32,067 nt of DNA from Lachnospiraceae bacterium (lineage in GTDB: Bacteria > Bacillota > Clostridia > Lachnospirales > Lachnospiraceae): the NCBI GenBank assembly GCA_013316825.1, contig WSLY01000026.1, positions 1 through 32,067 on the forward strand. The letters run 5' to 3'. How positions within the stretch are numbered: position 1 is the first letter of the stretch; each line of letters starts with the position of its first letter. Below the pieces are notes generated by a model, which worked only from the letters and a program-made list of their open reading frames with translations, did not search any database and was not told where the DNA came from. A program made the translations under genes and the position numbers. Below, in pieces: positions 16,128 to 23,927 of the stretch.

Positions 16128-17336
16128 ATGTTTACAAAATTTTTTCACAGTCTTAGGAGCAAGGGACTGCATGTGACGCTGGGAGAATTTCTGACCTTGC
16201 AGGATGCGCTTTCACAGAACCTGTGCGGCAGCAGTCTGACGCAGTTTTATTATGTGGCGCGCATGATTCTGGTAAAAAGCGAAACGGATTACGATAAATT
16301 CGATATGGCGTTTGAGGAGTGCTTTAAAGCGGCGGAGCATGAAGGCGAGATTACGTCCCAGATGATGCGGTGGCTGGACAAATCCGATTTACAGGAGCTT
16401 GCGGACGAGGAGGCAAGGGCGCAGTTAAACGAGCTGGAGGACTTGCAGGTGCATATGGACAAGGAGGAAGTGGAGCAGAAGTTTAAGGAGCGCCTCAGGG
16501 ATCAGGACAGCGAGCACAACGGCGGAAGCTTCTGGATTGGCAGTATGGGCAAGACTTCCTTTGGCAACAGCGGCGGCAATGTGGGCGGTCTGCGGGTTGG
16601 CGGCAAGACGGGGCATCAGTCGGCATTTGCGGTTATCGGCGAGCGCAAATACAGGGATTTTCGTGACGACAGGGTGCTTGATAACCGGCAGTTCCAGATG
16701 GCGTTCCGCAAACTCAGGCAGTTTTCTTCAAGACTGGATATTCCGGAGACGGAGCTGGATATTAACGGTACGGTGGACAAAACCTGCAACAACGGCGGCT
16801 GCCTGCAGATTGTGATGCAGAAGCCCCGCAAAAACGCAGTGAAATTATTATTGCTTATGGATTCGGGCGGCACCATGATACCGTACAGTTCCTTGTTAAA
16901 CGATTTGTTTCAGGCGGTGCACAAATCAAACCACTACAAAGACGTAAAGAGCTATTATTTTCACAACTGCATTTACAGTAAGCTCTACAAGACGCCGGAG
17001 TGTGAAAACGGCGATTGGATTGATACGGACTGGATGTTCCGCAATCTGGACAGCGACTATAAGGTGCTGATTGTGGGGGATGCGGCGATGGCGCCGGAGG
17101 AACTTTATTCTGATACAGGCAACTACAGAGGACCGAACGGCGGGCTCTCCGGCTGGGAATGGCTTCATCTTGTAAAAAAGCATTATAAAAAAATTGTATG
17201 GCTGAACCCCAAGATGGCGCCCGGACATGCCCCGTGGCGGGAGGCGGAGACGGCGGTAAAGGGCTTGTTTCCCATGTATAAGCTGACGGCGGACGGGCTC
17301 AATCAGGCGATGGTGAAGCTGATGGTAAATAAATAA
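16128..17336 (+). CDS. VWA-domain CoxE-like partner of MoxR ATPase
   Basis: This 402-residue protein has a helical N-terminal region, an acidic charged segment (about 90-130), a glycine-rich linker (about 132-160), and a C-terminal von Willebrand A domain. The metal-site motif reads LLLMDSGGTM (D245), a DxGxT variant of the standard DxSxS. The CoxE/MoxR-associated families include such VWA proteins. It presumably binds the product of 15248-16078 to remodel an unseen target. AGGAAGG stands at a suitable distance before the ATG. The coding region ends just before a nested inverted repeat. The partner assignment is firm, the process unknown. Confidence 0.86.
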   Translation: MFTKFFHSLRSKGLHVTLGEFLTLQDALSQNLCGSSLTQFYYVARMILVKSETDYDKFDMAFEECFKAAEHEGEITSQMMRWLDKSDLQELADEEARAQLNELEDLQVHMDKEEVEQKFKERLRDQDSEHNGGSFWIGSMGKTSFGNSGGNVGGLRVGGKTGHQSAFAVIGERKYRDFRDDRVLDNRQFQMAFRKLRQFSSRLDIPETELDINGTVDKTCNNGGCLQIVMQKPRKNAVKLLLLMDSGGTMIPYSSLLNDLFQAVHKSNHYKDVKSYYFHNCIYSKLYKTPECENGDWIDTDWMFRNLDSDYKVLIVGDAAMAPEELYSDTGNYRGPNGGLSGWEWLHLVKKHYKKIVWLNPKMAPGHAPWREAETAVKGLFPMYKLTADGLNQAMVKLMVNK

Positions 17337-17432
17337 GATTCGGGTGTCAAAAGCCCTGACTGAAGTTGCTTCCTGTCAATCCGTTGGGCAGATTGACAAA
17401 TAACATTTTGATAGGGCTTTGACACCGGAATC
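17337..17432. repeat. 96-bp nested inverted-repeat element upstream of tyrS
   Basis: The arms 17337-17357 and 17413-17432 pair over about 20 bases with one mismatch and one bulged A; their core is GGTGTCAA-AGCCCT. Inside lies a perfect 8-bp hairpin, TGTCAATC (17374-17381) with GATTGACA (17391-17398). No T run follows on the plus strand, so it is not a standard terminator. The short length, terminal inverted repeats and lack of coding fit a MITE or REP-like mobile palindrome, or a structured tyrS leader. No clear target duplication flanks it. Confidence 0.6.
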
Positions 17433-17465
17433 CTAAAAAACAAGAAAAAAAAGAGGAGAAAGAGC

Positions 17466-18686
17466 ATGACAATATTTGACGAACTAAAGGCGAGGGGGCT
17501 GTTGGCGCAGCTTACGGATGAAGAGGAGATAAAGGAGCTGATTAACAACGGCAAGGCTGTTTTTTATATTGGTTTTGACCCTACTGCGGACAGTCTGCAT
17601 GTGGGACATTTTATGGCACTGTGCCTGATGAAGAGGCTGCAGATGGCGGGCAATAAGCCGATTGCCCTGATTGGCGGCGGAACTGCCATGATAGGAGACC
17701 CCTCCGGCAGAACCGATATGCGCAGCATGATGACGAGAGAAACCATCGAGCATAACTGCGAGTGCTTTAAAAAGCAGATGAGCCGTTTCATCGATTTCTC
17801 CGAGGGAAAGGCTATGATGGTCAACAATGCCGACTGGCTGTTAGATTTAAATTATGTGGAATTTTTGCGTGATGTGGGCGCACATTTCAGCGTAAACCGG
17901 ATGCTTACGGCGGAATGTTACAAGCAGCGTATGGAGAAAGGATTAAGCTTTTTAGAGTTCAACTACATGATTATGCAGAGCTACGATTTTTTGAGCCTGT
18001 ATGAAAAATATGGCTGTAATATGCAGTTTGGCGGGGACGACCAGTGGAGCAATATGTTAGGCGGCACGGAGCTGATTCGCAGAAAGCTTGGCAAGGATGC
18101 CTATGCCATGACGATTACCCTGCTTCTAAATTCTGAGGGTAAAAAGATGGGCAAGACCCAGAAGGGCGCCGTATGGCTCGATCCTGCAAAAACCTCTCCG
18201 TATGAGTTTTACCAGTACTGGAGAAATGTGGCGGATGCGGACGTGTTAAAATGCCTGCGGATGCTGACCTTCCTGCCGCTTGCACAGATTGACGAGATGG
18301 ATAAGTGGGAGGGAAGCGAGTTAAACAAGGCAAAAGAAATACTGGCATACGAGCTGACAAAGCTGGTACACGGGGAGGAGGAAGCGGTCAAAGCGCAGGA
18401 GAGCGCAAGGGCGCTGTTCTCCGGACAGGATACCAGCGAGATGCCTACGGTTTCCCTTTCAGATGCCGACTTTACGGAGGGCGCTATCGACATTTTGGGC
18501 GTATTGGTGAAAGCAGGGCTGACGGCTTCCCGTTCTGAGGCAAGGCGTGCCGTGGAGCAGGGAGGCGTAACTGTGGATGGTGTGAAGGTGACAGACATTA
18601 AGACCACGTATACGACGGAAGCTTTTGCAGGCGACGGGATTGTGGTAAAACGCGGGAAGAAGAGTTTCAAAAGGGTAAAGGCTTAA
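17466..18686 (+). CDS. tyrS: tyrosyl-tRNA synthetase
   Basis: This class I synthetase charges tRNA-Tyr. The nucleotide-binding site has [13 protein letters not shown] (HIGH variant) early and KMGKT (KMSKS variant) near residue 220. [14 protein letters not shown] and YDFLSLY are tyrosine-site signatures. The C-terminal S4-like RNA-binding domain ([18 protein letters not shown]) is present. At 406 residues it is the usual length. GAGGAG lies eight bases before the ATG. Firmicutes tyrS genes often have a T-box leader, but the 129 bases upstream show none of its conserved sequence. Confidence 0.97.
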   Translation: MTIFDELKARGLLAQLTDEEEIKELINNGKAVFYIGFDPTADSLHVGHFMALCLMKRLQMAGNKPIALIGGGTAMIGDPSGRTDMRSMMTRETIEHNCECFKKQMSRFIDFSEGKAMMVNNADWLLDLNYVEFLRDVGAHFSVNRMLTAECYKQRMEKGLSFLEFNYMIMQSYDFLSLYEKYGCNMQFGGDDQWSNMLGGTELIRRKLGKDAYAMTITLLLNSEGKKMGKTQKGAVWLDPAKTSPYEFYQYWRNVADADVLKCLRMLTFLPLAQIDEMDKWEGSELNKAKEILAYELTKLVHGEEEAVKAQESARALFSGQDTSEMPTVSLSDADFTEGAIDILGVLVKAGLTASRSEARRAVEQGGVTVDGVKVTDIKTTYTTEAFAGDGIVVKRGKKSFKRVKA

Positions 18687-18715
18687 GAGAGGCGTAGGAA
18701 ACGGAGAACGGACAT

Positions 18716-20068
18716 ATGCAAAAGAGGAAGAGAATGGCAACTCTATTTATTATGCTTATGACGAGTATGTCTGTTTTAACGGCGTGTGCAGACTCTGCAG
18801 CCGATACTGCCGGTGACACAAACGAAGTCAAAACAACCGCTGCAATAGATTTGGATGCCGGCACAACAAAAGCCCCTGTGAAACCGCAGGAGGAGCGCAC
18901 AGAGGAATTGGAACCTACAAAAGAATCAGAATCGGTTCTGACAGAGGAATACGAGCTTATATGTGAGGGGATGCACGTTTTTAGGTCCGGTACCACGGGC
19001 AGTTATTTTAAGTATAAGGATATGTATGCCGATTTGTATATGAGAAAGCTGCAGGCGGATACAGGAGAACATATTGAGCTAAGCCTATGGTCCGGACAAA
19101 AGGAAATCTGGCATACGGGAAATTGTGACAGTACAAGCGGCGACTATGCGGGTGATTCCCCGTTTTGGCTGGCAGACTACTCGACACACGTTTTTTTGGA
19201 GAAAAGGCTGTGTTATTATGTGATTGAATCTAACGGAACAACTTATCTGATGCGATACTGTGTGGAAGCAGAATCAAATGTCGTTACCATGTCATATACG
19301 GTGTTTGGTATCGGCGCCGACATAGATTCACCCTATGATTCATGTAGCGAAGAAATACCTCTTGATGCAGGCAGCATATCCTGTTATCTGGTATCTAACG
19401 GCAGCGTGGACCCTGCTGTGTCCTTTCCGATAGAAGAGATGACCGCTTTTGCCGAAACGGTAAAGGGCTATATGGAGAACGGGCAGCTTGTGGCATCCAC
19501 ACTGCACGGTGAATTTGCGTTCGGTGATTCCGCAGACGGGAACAATGCAGTTTTTCCCTATCTGTATGACATCTTTCCGTGGATTCCGGAAATGGTTACG
19601 CAGTACGGCATTGACACGGAAGACGTTCATTCTCCCAAGCTGCTGCTAAAGGCGATCCAAAGCGCCTTGCCGACAGACACTTCCGTCATCATGCCGGAGG
19701 TGGCGCTTGAAGGAAACTATTTTATTACAGGAGAGTACTACAGCGGCAGCGACGAAAGCTTTCTGACAGTCCGAATGAAGGAGGACGGTTCTTACGGAGG
19801 GACGCTCTTGATTGATAATGTGCTATACGCGGATTTTGCAGGGTACTATGACAATGGGATCCTGACTTGTACACAGACAGACAATTACCCTGATGAAACG
19901 CCTTATGAAATGGAGATTTCTTTTCAGAACGGCAAGGCGGCAGTGACAATCACAGCCGTCAGGGAATGGAGTTATGTCAAAGTCGGCGATACCTTCACCT
20001 TTTACAGGAATGAAAAACCGAAAGTATTTGAAAGTTTGAGAAATGCAGAATATCCTGCGCAGGAATAA
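18716..20068 (+). CDS. lipoprotein of unknown function
   Basis: This 450-residue exported lipoprotein has a charged start (QKRKR), a hydrophobic segment and a clear lipobox SVLTAC at about residues 19-24. A threonine- and glutamate-rich linker (to about residue 80) follows. The body is acidic and rich in aromatic residues, with alternating Gly/Tyr strands such as GNYFITGEYYSGSDESFLTVRMKEDGSYGG and YADFAGYYDNGILTCTQ, suggesting beta structure. I recognise no named domain. It starts 29 bases after tyrS and may share its transcript. A ligand-binding or surface-sensing role is possible but not shown. Confidence 0.8.
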   Translation: MQKRKRMATLFIMLMTSMSVLTACADSAADTAGDTNEVKTTAAIDLDAGTTKAPVKPQEERTEELEPTKESESVLTEEYELICEGMHVFRSGTTGSYFKYKDMYADLYMRKLQADTGEHIELSLWSGQKEIWHTGNCDSTSGDYAGDSPFWLADYSTHVFLEKRLCYYVIESNGTTYLMRYCVEAESNVVTMSYTVFGIGADIDSPYDSCSEEIPLDAGSISCYLVSNGSVDPAVSFPIEEMTAFAETVKGYMENGQLVASTLHGEFAFGDSADGNNAVFPYLYDIFPWIPEMVTQYGIDTEDVHSPKLLLKAIQSALPTDTSVIMPEVALEGNYFITGEYYSGSDESFLTVRMKEDGSYGGTLLIDNVLYADFAGYYDNGILTCTQTDNYPDETPYEMEISFQNGKAAVTITAVREWSYVKVGDTFTFYRNEKPKVFESLRNAEYPAQE

Positions 20069-20112
20069 AAATCTGCCGCGTTATTTGCGCCCTTTTTATC
20101 ATAAGTATTTGA

Positions 20113-20141
20113 TTGCAAAATAAATATGAATATGGTACAAT
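20113..20141 (+). promoter_or_regulatory. sigma-A type promoter for the 20196 membrane-protein gene
   Basis: TTGCAA (20113-20118) and TACAAT (20136-20141) are 17 bases apart, about 55 bases before the next gene. Surrounding sequence is AT-rich. Confidence 0.72.
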
Positions 20142-20195
20142 ACATAACGAAAAAAGACGAAAAATAAGTCGAGGCGGCTTATAAAAGGAGGATGT

Positions 20196-20795
20196 ATGGA
20201 AACACAGAAAATTCAAAAGGTGAATCCGCTGTACCTGCTTGCAAACATTTTTATTCCGATTCTGGCGATTGTGCTTGTCAGCGTGCTGGGGGTACGCCTG
20301 ATTCCCGATTCAGGTGTGTCAGCTGTCATTATTATGATAGTATTCTTTGGTTCCATTTTTTGGTGGGCAATCGGAATTGGCAAGGTGTACGAGAAAAAGC
20401 GCGAGGCAAAGCTAAAGGAGCTGGATGCGAAGGGCTTTACCCGCAACCATACCTTTAATGCGGATGGCTGCACCGTGGCAGTGGACGCGGTTCACGGCAG
20501 CATTGCCATGATTTTCAAATGGAATCCTTCCCAGTGTTTTGTAATTCCTGCCAACAAGGTCGGCAAAATGTGGGTGGACGACGGCAAAACTCCCTTGGGC
20601 GGCACCAGCAGGGTAAGCTTTTTGTTTATGGTGGATGAAATGAAGATTCGGGTGAATACCTTTACTTCCAATAAGGTATGGAGCATGAAGAGCAACTATG
20701 TGCTGGAAGCGCTCTCTAAGGCGGACATGATGATAGAGACGCTTAAGACGGCTTACAATGCGGCGCAGGGCAATGCCGGTGCGAATATGCAGTAG
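20196..20795 (+). CDS. two-span membrane protein of unknown function
   Basis: This 199-residue protein has two hydrophobic spans near the N-terminus (about residues 13-34 and 42-62). A basic stretch (EKKREAKLKELDAKG) follows, then a soluble C-terminal domain of about 125 residues with short beta strands (SIAMIFKWNPSQCFVIPANKVGKMWVDDG). The basic stretch suggests that the soluble part faces the cytoplasm. The tail domain looks like a compact PH- or bPH-like fold, which is only a guess. AAGGAGG is ideally placed before the ATG and a good promoter precedes it. It lies upstream of spoIVA on the same strand, with a terminator-like hairpin between. No named family is recognised. Confidence 0.8.
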   Translation: METQKIQKVNPLYLLANIFIPILAIVLVSVLGVRLIPDSGVSAVIIMIVFFGSIFWWAIGIGKVYEKKREAKLKELDAKGFTRNHTFNADGCTVAVDAVHGSIAMIFKWNPSQCFVIPANKVGKMWVDDGKTPLGGTSRVSFLFMVDEMKIRVNTFTSNKVWSMKSNYVLEALSKADMMIETLKTAYNAAQGNAGANMQ

Positions 20796-20801
20796 TGCCA
20801 T

Positions 20802-20830
20802 AGAATTTTTGTACATAAAAGGGATACATT
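20802..20830 (+). promoter_or_regulatory. possible sigma-E type sporulation promoter for spoIVA
   Basis: GATACATT (20823-20830) matches the sigma-E -10 consensus CATACANT at seven of eight bases. An AT-rich box at 20802-20808 lies about 14 bases upstream as a weak -35. B. subtilis spoIVA is transcribed in the mother cell by sigma-E. A start near 20837 would fall within the left arm of the leader hairpin. Confidence 0.38.
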
Positions 20831-20831
20831 G

Positions 20832-20878
20832 AAAACCTTCTACATATACATATAACAGTATATGCAGGAGGTTTTTTT
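20832..20878 (+). promoter_or_regulatory. terminator-like hairpin burying the spoIVA ribosome binding site
   Basis: The arms 20832-20848 and 20859-20875 pair over 17 positions: 15 Watson-Crick, one G-U and one A-C mismatch, around a ten-base loop. The right arm contains the spoIVA Shine-Dalgarno AGGAGG (20866-20871). A run of seven T (20872-20878) directly precedes the ATG. It can act as an intrinsic terminator for transcripts from upstream and as a lid over the ribosome binding site. Confidence 0.8.
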
Positions 20879-22378
20879 ATGGAAAATTTTGCAGTGAATA
20901 CCTATGACCTGTACAGCGATATCAAACATCGGACAGGAGGAGAGATATACATAGGAGTAGTCGGTCCCGTGAGAACCGGCAAGTCCACCTTTATCAAGCG
21001 TTTTATGGACGTCATGGTACTGCCGTTTATGGAAGATGAGCATGAGAAGGAACGGGCGCGGGATGAGATGCCCCAGAGCGCGGGCGGCAAGACGATAACG
21101 ACGACGGAGCCGAAGTTTATACCCAAGGAGGCGGCAAAGGTGCTGCTTGGCGGGGACGTGGAAGCAAAGGTACGGCTGATAGACTGTGTGGGCTATATGG
21201 TGGAAGGAGCTGCCGGACACATGGAAGAGGATGTGGAGCGCATGGTAAAAACGCCGTGGTCGGAGCATGAAATTCCTTTTACACAGGCAGCAGGAATCGG
21301 CACGGATAAGGTTATCAATGACCATTCGACCATAGGCTTTGTGGTAACGACGGACGGCAGTTTCGGAGAGCTTCCGCGCAGCAGTTATCTGGAGGCGGAG
21401 AACAAAACCATAACGGCGTTAAAAAAGCTGCGCAAGCCTTTTTTGGTACTGATCAACTCGGAGAGACCGTTGGCGGAAGAGACAAAGCAGCTTGCGGCTG
21501 AAATCGGGGAAAAATATCAGGTAGCTGTGATGCCGGTCAACTGTGAGCAGTTGAAAAAAGAGGATATTCATGCCATTATGGAGCAGGTACTTTATGAGTT
21601 TCCTATATCGCGCATGGAATTTTATATGCCGAAGTGGGTGGAGATGCTGCCTTCGGATAACCGCATGAAGATGGATATGGTCTCCTGCGTGCGGGGGGTG
21701 ATGAAGGATATCAATGTAGTCAAAGATTTGCGGGAGCGGCAGTCTGAGGGGCAGCTTCCCATGGAAAGTGAATACATAAGGCGCTGTAAGTTAGACGGGG
21801 TGAATCTGGCGGATGGCAGCGTGAAACTACAGATGGAGGTAGACAACGCTTACTACTATGAGATGCTGAGCGAGCTGATTGGAGATGAAATCAGCGGGGA
21901 ATACCAGTTGATATCCAAGCTGAAAGAGCTTTCTTCCATGAAGAAGGAATATGCCAAGGTACTGAATGCAGTGCAGGCAGTCAGGTACAAAGGGTATGGC
22001 GTGGTGACGCCGGAACGCAGTGAAATCAGTCTGGCGAAACCGGAGCTTATCCGGCATGGGAATAAATTTGGGGTCAAGATTAAGGCAGAAAGTCCTTCCA
22101 TACATATGATTCGCGCCAATATCGAGACGGAAATTGCGCCCATTGTCGGAACGGAAGAGCAGGCGCAGGATTTAATCCGCTATATTGCAGAGGCGGAGGA
22201 CAATGAAAATGGTATCTGGGAGACCAATATTTTTGGAAAGACGGTTGAGCAGCTTGTAGGAGACGGCATCACCGGAAAAATTGCTATGATTGGTGACGAG
22301 AGTCAGGTAAAACTGCAGGAAACCATGCAGAAAATTGTCAATGATATGAACGGCGGAATGGTATGTATTATCATCTAG
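20879..22378 (+). CDS. spoIVA: stage IV sporulation protein A
   Basis: This is the ATP-hydrolysing morphogenetic protein that polymerises around the forespore and forms the basement layer of the spore coat, anchored by SpoVM. At 499 residues it is near the usual length. Walker A GPVRTGKST is at residues 29-37, the sensor threonines are in TITTTEPKFIP, and LIDCVGY is the Walker B-like site. NDHSTIGFVVTTDGS and the C-terminal GGMVCIII fit SpoIVA. It marks the organism as a spore former. Start choice is fixed by AGGAGG seven bases upstream, which lies inside the leader hairpin. No terminator is visible after the stop. Confidence 0.97.
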   Translation: MENFAVNTYDLYSDIKHRTGGEIYIGVVGPVRTGKSTFIKRFMDVMVLPFMEDEHEKERARDEMPQSAGGKTITTTEPKFIPKEAAKVLLGGDVEAKVRLIDCVGYMVEGAAGHMEEDVERMVKTPWSEHEIPFTQAAGIGTDKVINDHSTIGFVVTTDGSFGELPRSSYLEAENKTITALKKLRKPFLVLINSERPLAEETKQLAAEIGEKYQVAVMPVNCEQLKKEDIHAIMEQVLYEFPISRMEFYMPKWVEMLPSDNRMKMDMVSCVRGVMKDINVVKDLRERQSEGQLPMESEYIRRCKLDGVNLADGSVKLQMEVDNAYYYEMLSELIGDEISGEYQLISKLKELSSMKKEYAKVLNAVQAVRYKGYGVVTPERSEISLAKPELIRHGNKFGVKIKAESPSIHMIRANIETEIAPIVGTEEQAQDLIRYIAEAEDNENGIWETNIFGKTVEQLVGDGITGKIAMIGDESQVKLQETMQKIVNDMNGGMVCIII

Positions 22379-22421
22379 CCCAAAAGATTAAAGATTAAAG
22401 TTTTATGAACCCTAGCCGCAC

Positions 22422-22553
22422 CGGTAATAATGTGGTATAATGTTGACACAGAAGGGCATGTGTCAACTTCTGATTCCATGTGCGCTGAAGCGCACAAAAT
22501 TATGGTATTATATCCACAAAGAGCAGCGTTAATTGCGGTAATCATGGTATTAT
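22422..22553 (+). promoter_or_regulatory. three repeated extended -10 promoter boxes before punA
   Basis: TGTGGTATAAT ends at 22441, TATGGTATTAT at 22511 and CATGGTATTAT at 22553. The first two carry the Gram-positive TRTGN extension joined to a -10 hexamer; the third is one base off. The first and third are also preceded by CGGTAAT, so they look like degenerate direct repeats. None has a good -35 box at 17 bases, which extended -10 promoters do not need. Confidence 0.55.
22442..22496. other. two short palindromes between the repeated promoter boxes
   Basis: GTTGACAC (22442-22449) pairs perfectly with GTGTCAAC (22460-22467). TGTGCGC (22479-22485) pairs perfectly with GCGCACA (22490-22496) around a TGAA loop. 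No T run follows either on the plus strand. The first starts directly after the first -10 box and could be an operator or an RNA hairpin at the transcript start. Confidence 0.5.
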
Positions 22554-22586
22554 AAAACTAAAACTACGTATCAAACAAATCAGGTA

Positions 22587-22630
22587 GGCGGAGGAGCAGA
22601 TTTCGGGCTTGACCGGATAGCTTCTTCGCC
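22587..22630 (+). promoter_or_regulatory. structured leader stem upstream of punA
   Basis: GGCGGAGGAGC (22587-22597) pairs with GCTTCTTCGCC (22620-22630) over 11 positions, two of them G-U. Inside, TTCGG (22602-22606) pairs with CCGGA (22613-22617), with one G-U pair, around a six-base loop. It ends 24 bases before the punA start. No known riboswitch consensus is recognised. Confidence 0.5.
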
Positions 22631-22654
22631 TTTCCACATGTAAGGGGGAACCAA

Positions 22655-23476
22655 ATGGACAAGGTATATGAGAAATTACGACGTTGTGTGCAGTGTGTAA
22701 AGGAGAAGGTAGATTTTGTGCCAAGAGTTGCGTTGGTGCTCGGTTCGGGTCTGGGGGACTTTGCAGATAATATCAAAGTGACTGCGGAGCTTCCTTACGG
22801 TGAAATAGAAGAATTTCCCGTATCGACGGTGCCCGGACATGCCGGCAGGTTTATCTTTGGCTATTTGGATGAGGTACCCATCGTATGCATGAAGGGAAGA
22901 ATCCATTTTTATGAGGGATATGATATAACGGATGTGGTGCTGCCGGTGCGGCTGATGCGGCTTCTGGGTGCGGAAATTTTGTTCCTGACGAATGCTTCAG
23001 GCGGTGTGAATCCTGATTTTCAAGCGGGAGAGCTTATGCTGATTACGGATCAGATTTCTTGTTTTGTAAAGAATCCTTTAATAGGACCCAATATAGAAGC
23101 TTTGGGGACCCGTTTTCCCGACATGACGGTTATTTATGATGAAGAGCTGCGCGGAATCATTAAAAAAGCGGCAAAGGATACAGGAACGGTTTTGCGGGAA
23201 GGCGTGTACATCCAGCTTACGGGACCTTCCTTTGAATCGGCGGCAGAGGTGCGTATGGTGCGCACGCTGGGAGCGGATGCCGTCGGTATGAGTACGGCGG
23301 TGGAGGCGATTGCCGCAAGGCATATGGGTATGCGGGTGTGCGGTATCTCCTGTGTGTGCAATCCGGCGGCGGGAATGACGGCAAACCCGCTGACACATGA
23401 AGAGGTGCAGGAGGCGGCGGCAGGTGCGGCGCTTCGTTTCACCAAGCTGCTGCAGGAAAGCATCCGACACTTTTAG
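22655..23476 (+). CDS. punA: purine nucleoside phosphorylase (trimeric type)
   Basis: This enzyme splits guanosine, inosine and their deoxy forms with phosphate to free base and (deoxy)ribose 1-phosphate. The 273-residue protein shows the trimeric PNP signatures: ALVLGSGLGDFAD (phosphate site), VPGHAGRFIFG, MKGRIHFYEGY, LTNASGGVN, LTGPSFESAAEVRM and MSTAVEAIAARHMGM. AAGGGGG lies about eight bases before the ATG. It opens a salvage cluster with cdd (31 bases on) and an amidohydrolase. The upstream leader has repeated promoters and a stable stem, so regulation at this point is likely. Confidence 0.95.
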   Translation: MDKVYEKLRRCVQCVKEKVDFVPRVALVLGSGLGDFADNIKVTAELPYGEIEEFPVSTVPGHAGRFIFGYLDEVPIVCMKGRIHFYEGYDITDVVLPVRLMRLLGAEILFLTNASGGVNPDFQAGELMLITDQISCFVKNPLIGPNIEALGTRFPDMTVIYDEELRGIIKKAAKDTGTVLREGVYIQLTGPSFESAAEVRMVRTLGADAVGMSTAVEAIAARHMGMRVCGISCVCNPAAGMTANPLTHEEVQEAAAGAALRFTKLLQESIRHF

Positions 23477-23507
23477 AAGGGAAGACATCCACAAACGGAG
23501 GAGGCGT

Positions 23508-23927
23508 ATGCAGAAAGAAGAGAAAAGGAAACTGATAAGGGCAGCACTGGAAGCGAGGCAACGGGCCTATATGCCTTATTCCGGCTATGCGGTTGGGGCG
23601 GCTGTTCTGATGGAAAGCGGCAAGACCTATACAGGCTGCAATATCGAAAATGCATCCTATGGCGCGACCAACTGTGCGGAACGGACGGCTCTTTTCAAAG
23701 CAGTCAGCGAAGGAGAGCGAAAATGTACGGCGATTGCCATAGCGGGCGGCAAAGCGGGCAGCGCTCCGGCGGATTATGCTTATCCCTGCGGCATATGCAG
23801 GCAGGTTATGTGGGAGTTTGGCGGACAGGATTTGCCGGTGTTTGTGGCAAAATCAGAAGATGACTACAGGGAGTATACGCTGGGCGGACTGCTTCCCTAT
23901 GGGTTTGGGGGTGAAAATCTAGTATGA
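23508..23927 (+). CDS. cdd: cytidine deaminase
   Basis: This is a zinc enzyme converting cytidine and deoxycytidine to uridine forms. The zinc site is of the all-cysteine Bacillus type: NCAERTA with the first cysteine and catalytic glutamate, and PCGICRQ with the other two. YMPYSGYAVGAAV and GCNIENASYGATN are substrate-site motifs. The longest frame begins at 23397 inside punA, but GGAGGAGG is five bases before ATG 23508, giving 139 residues, near the usual 130-140. The stop overlaps the next start (ATGA), so translation is coupled to the amidohydrolase. Confidence 0.95.
   Translation: MQKEEKRKLIRAALEARQRAYMPYSGYAVGAAVLMESGKTYTGCNIENASYGATNCAERTALFKAVSEGERKCTAIAIAGGKAGSAPADYAYPCGICRQVMWEFGGQDLPVFVAKSEDDYREYTLGGLLPYGFGGENLV

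Noticed and set aside
17337..17465. T-box leader for tyrS
   Set aside because: Firmicutes tyrS genes often have one, but the gap is only 129 bases and has no AGGGTGGNACCGCG-type T-box sequence and no terminator T run.
22437..22466. Minus-strand promoter TTGACA-18-CATTAT antisense to spoIVA
   Set aside because: It arises from the palindrome and the first extended -10 box; the -10 match is poor and there is no gene on that strand to serve.
22379..22654. Purine or 2'-deoxyguanosine riboswitch before punA
   Set aside because: The conserved loop and junction sequences of those riboswitches are absent, although a different stem is present.
23397..23507. Longer cdd starting inside punA
   Set aside because: The extra 37 residues are an Arg/Cys-rich out-of-frame reading of punA; GGAGGAGG selects 23508.
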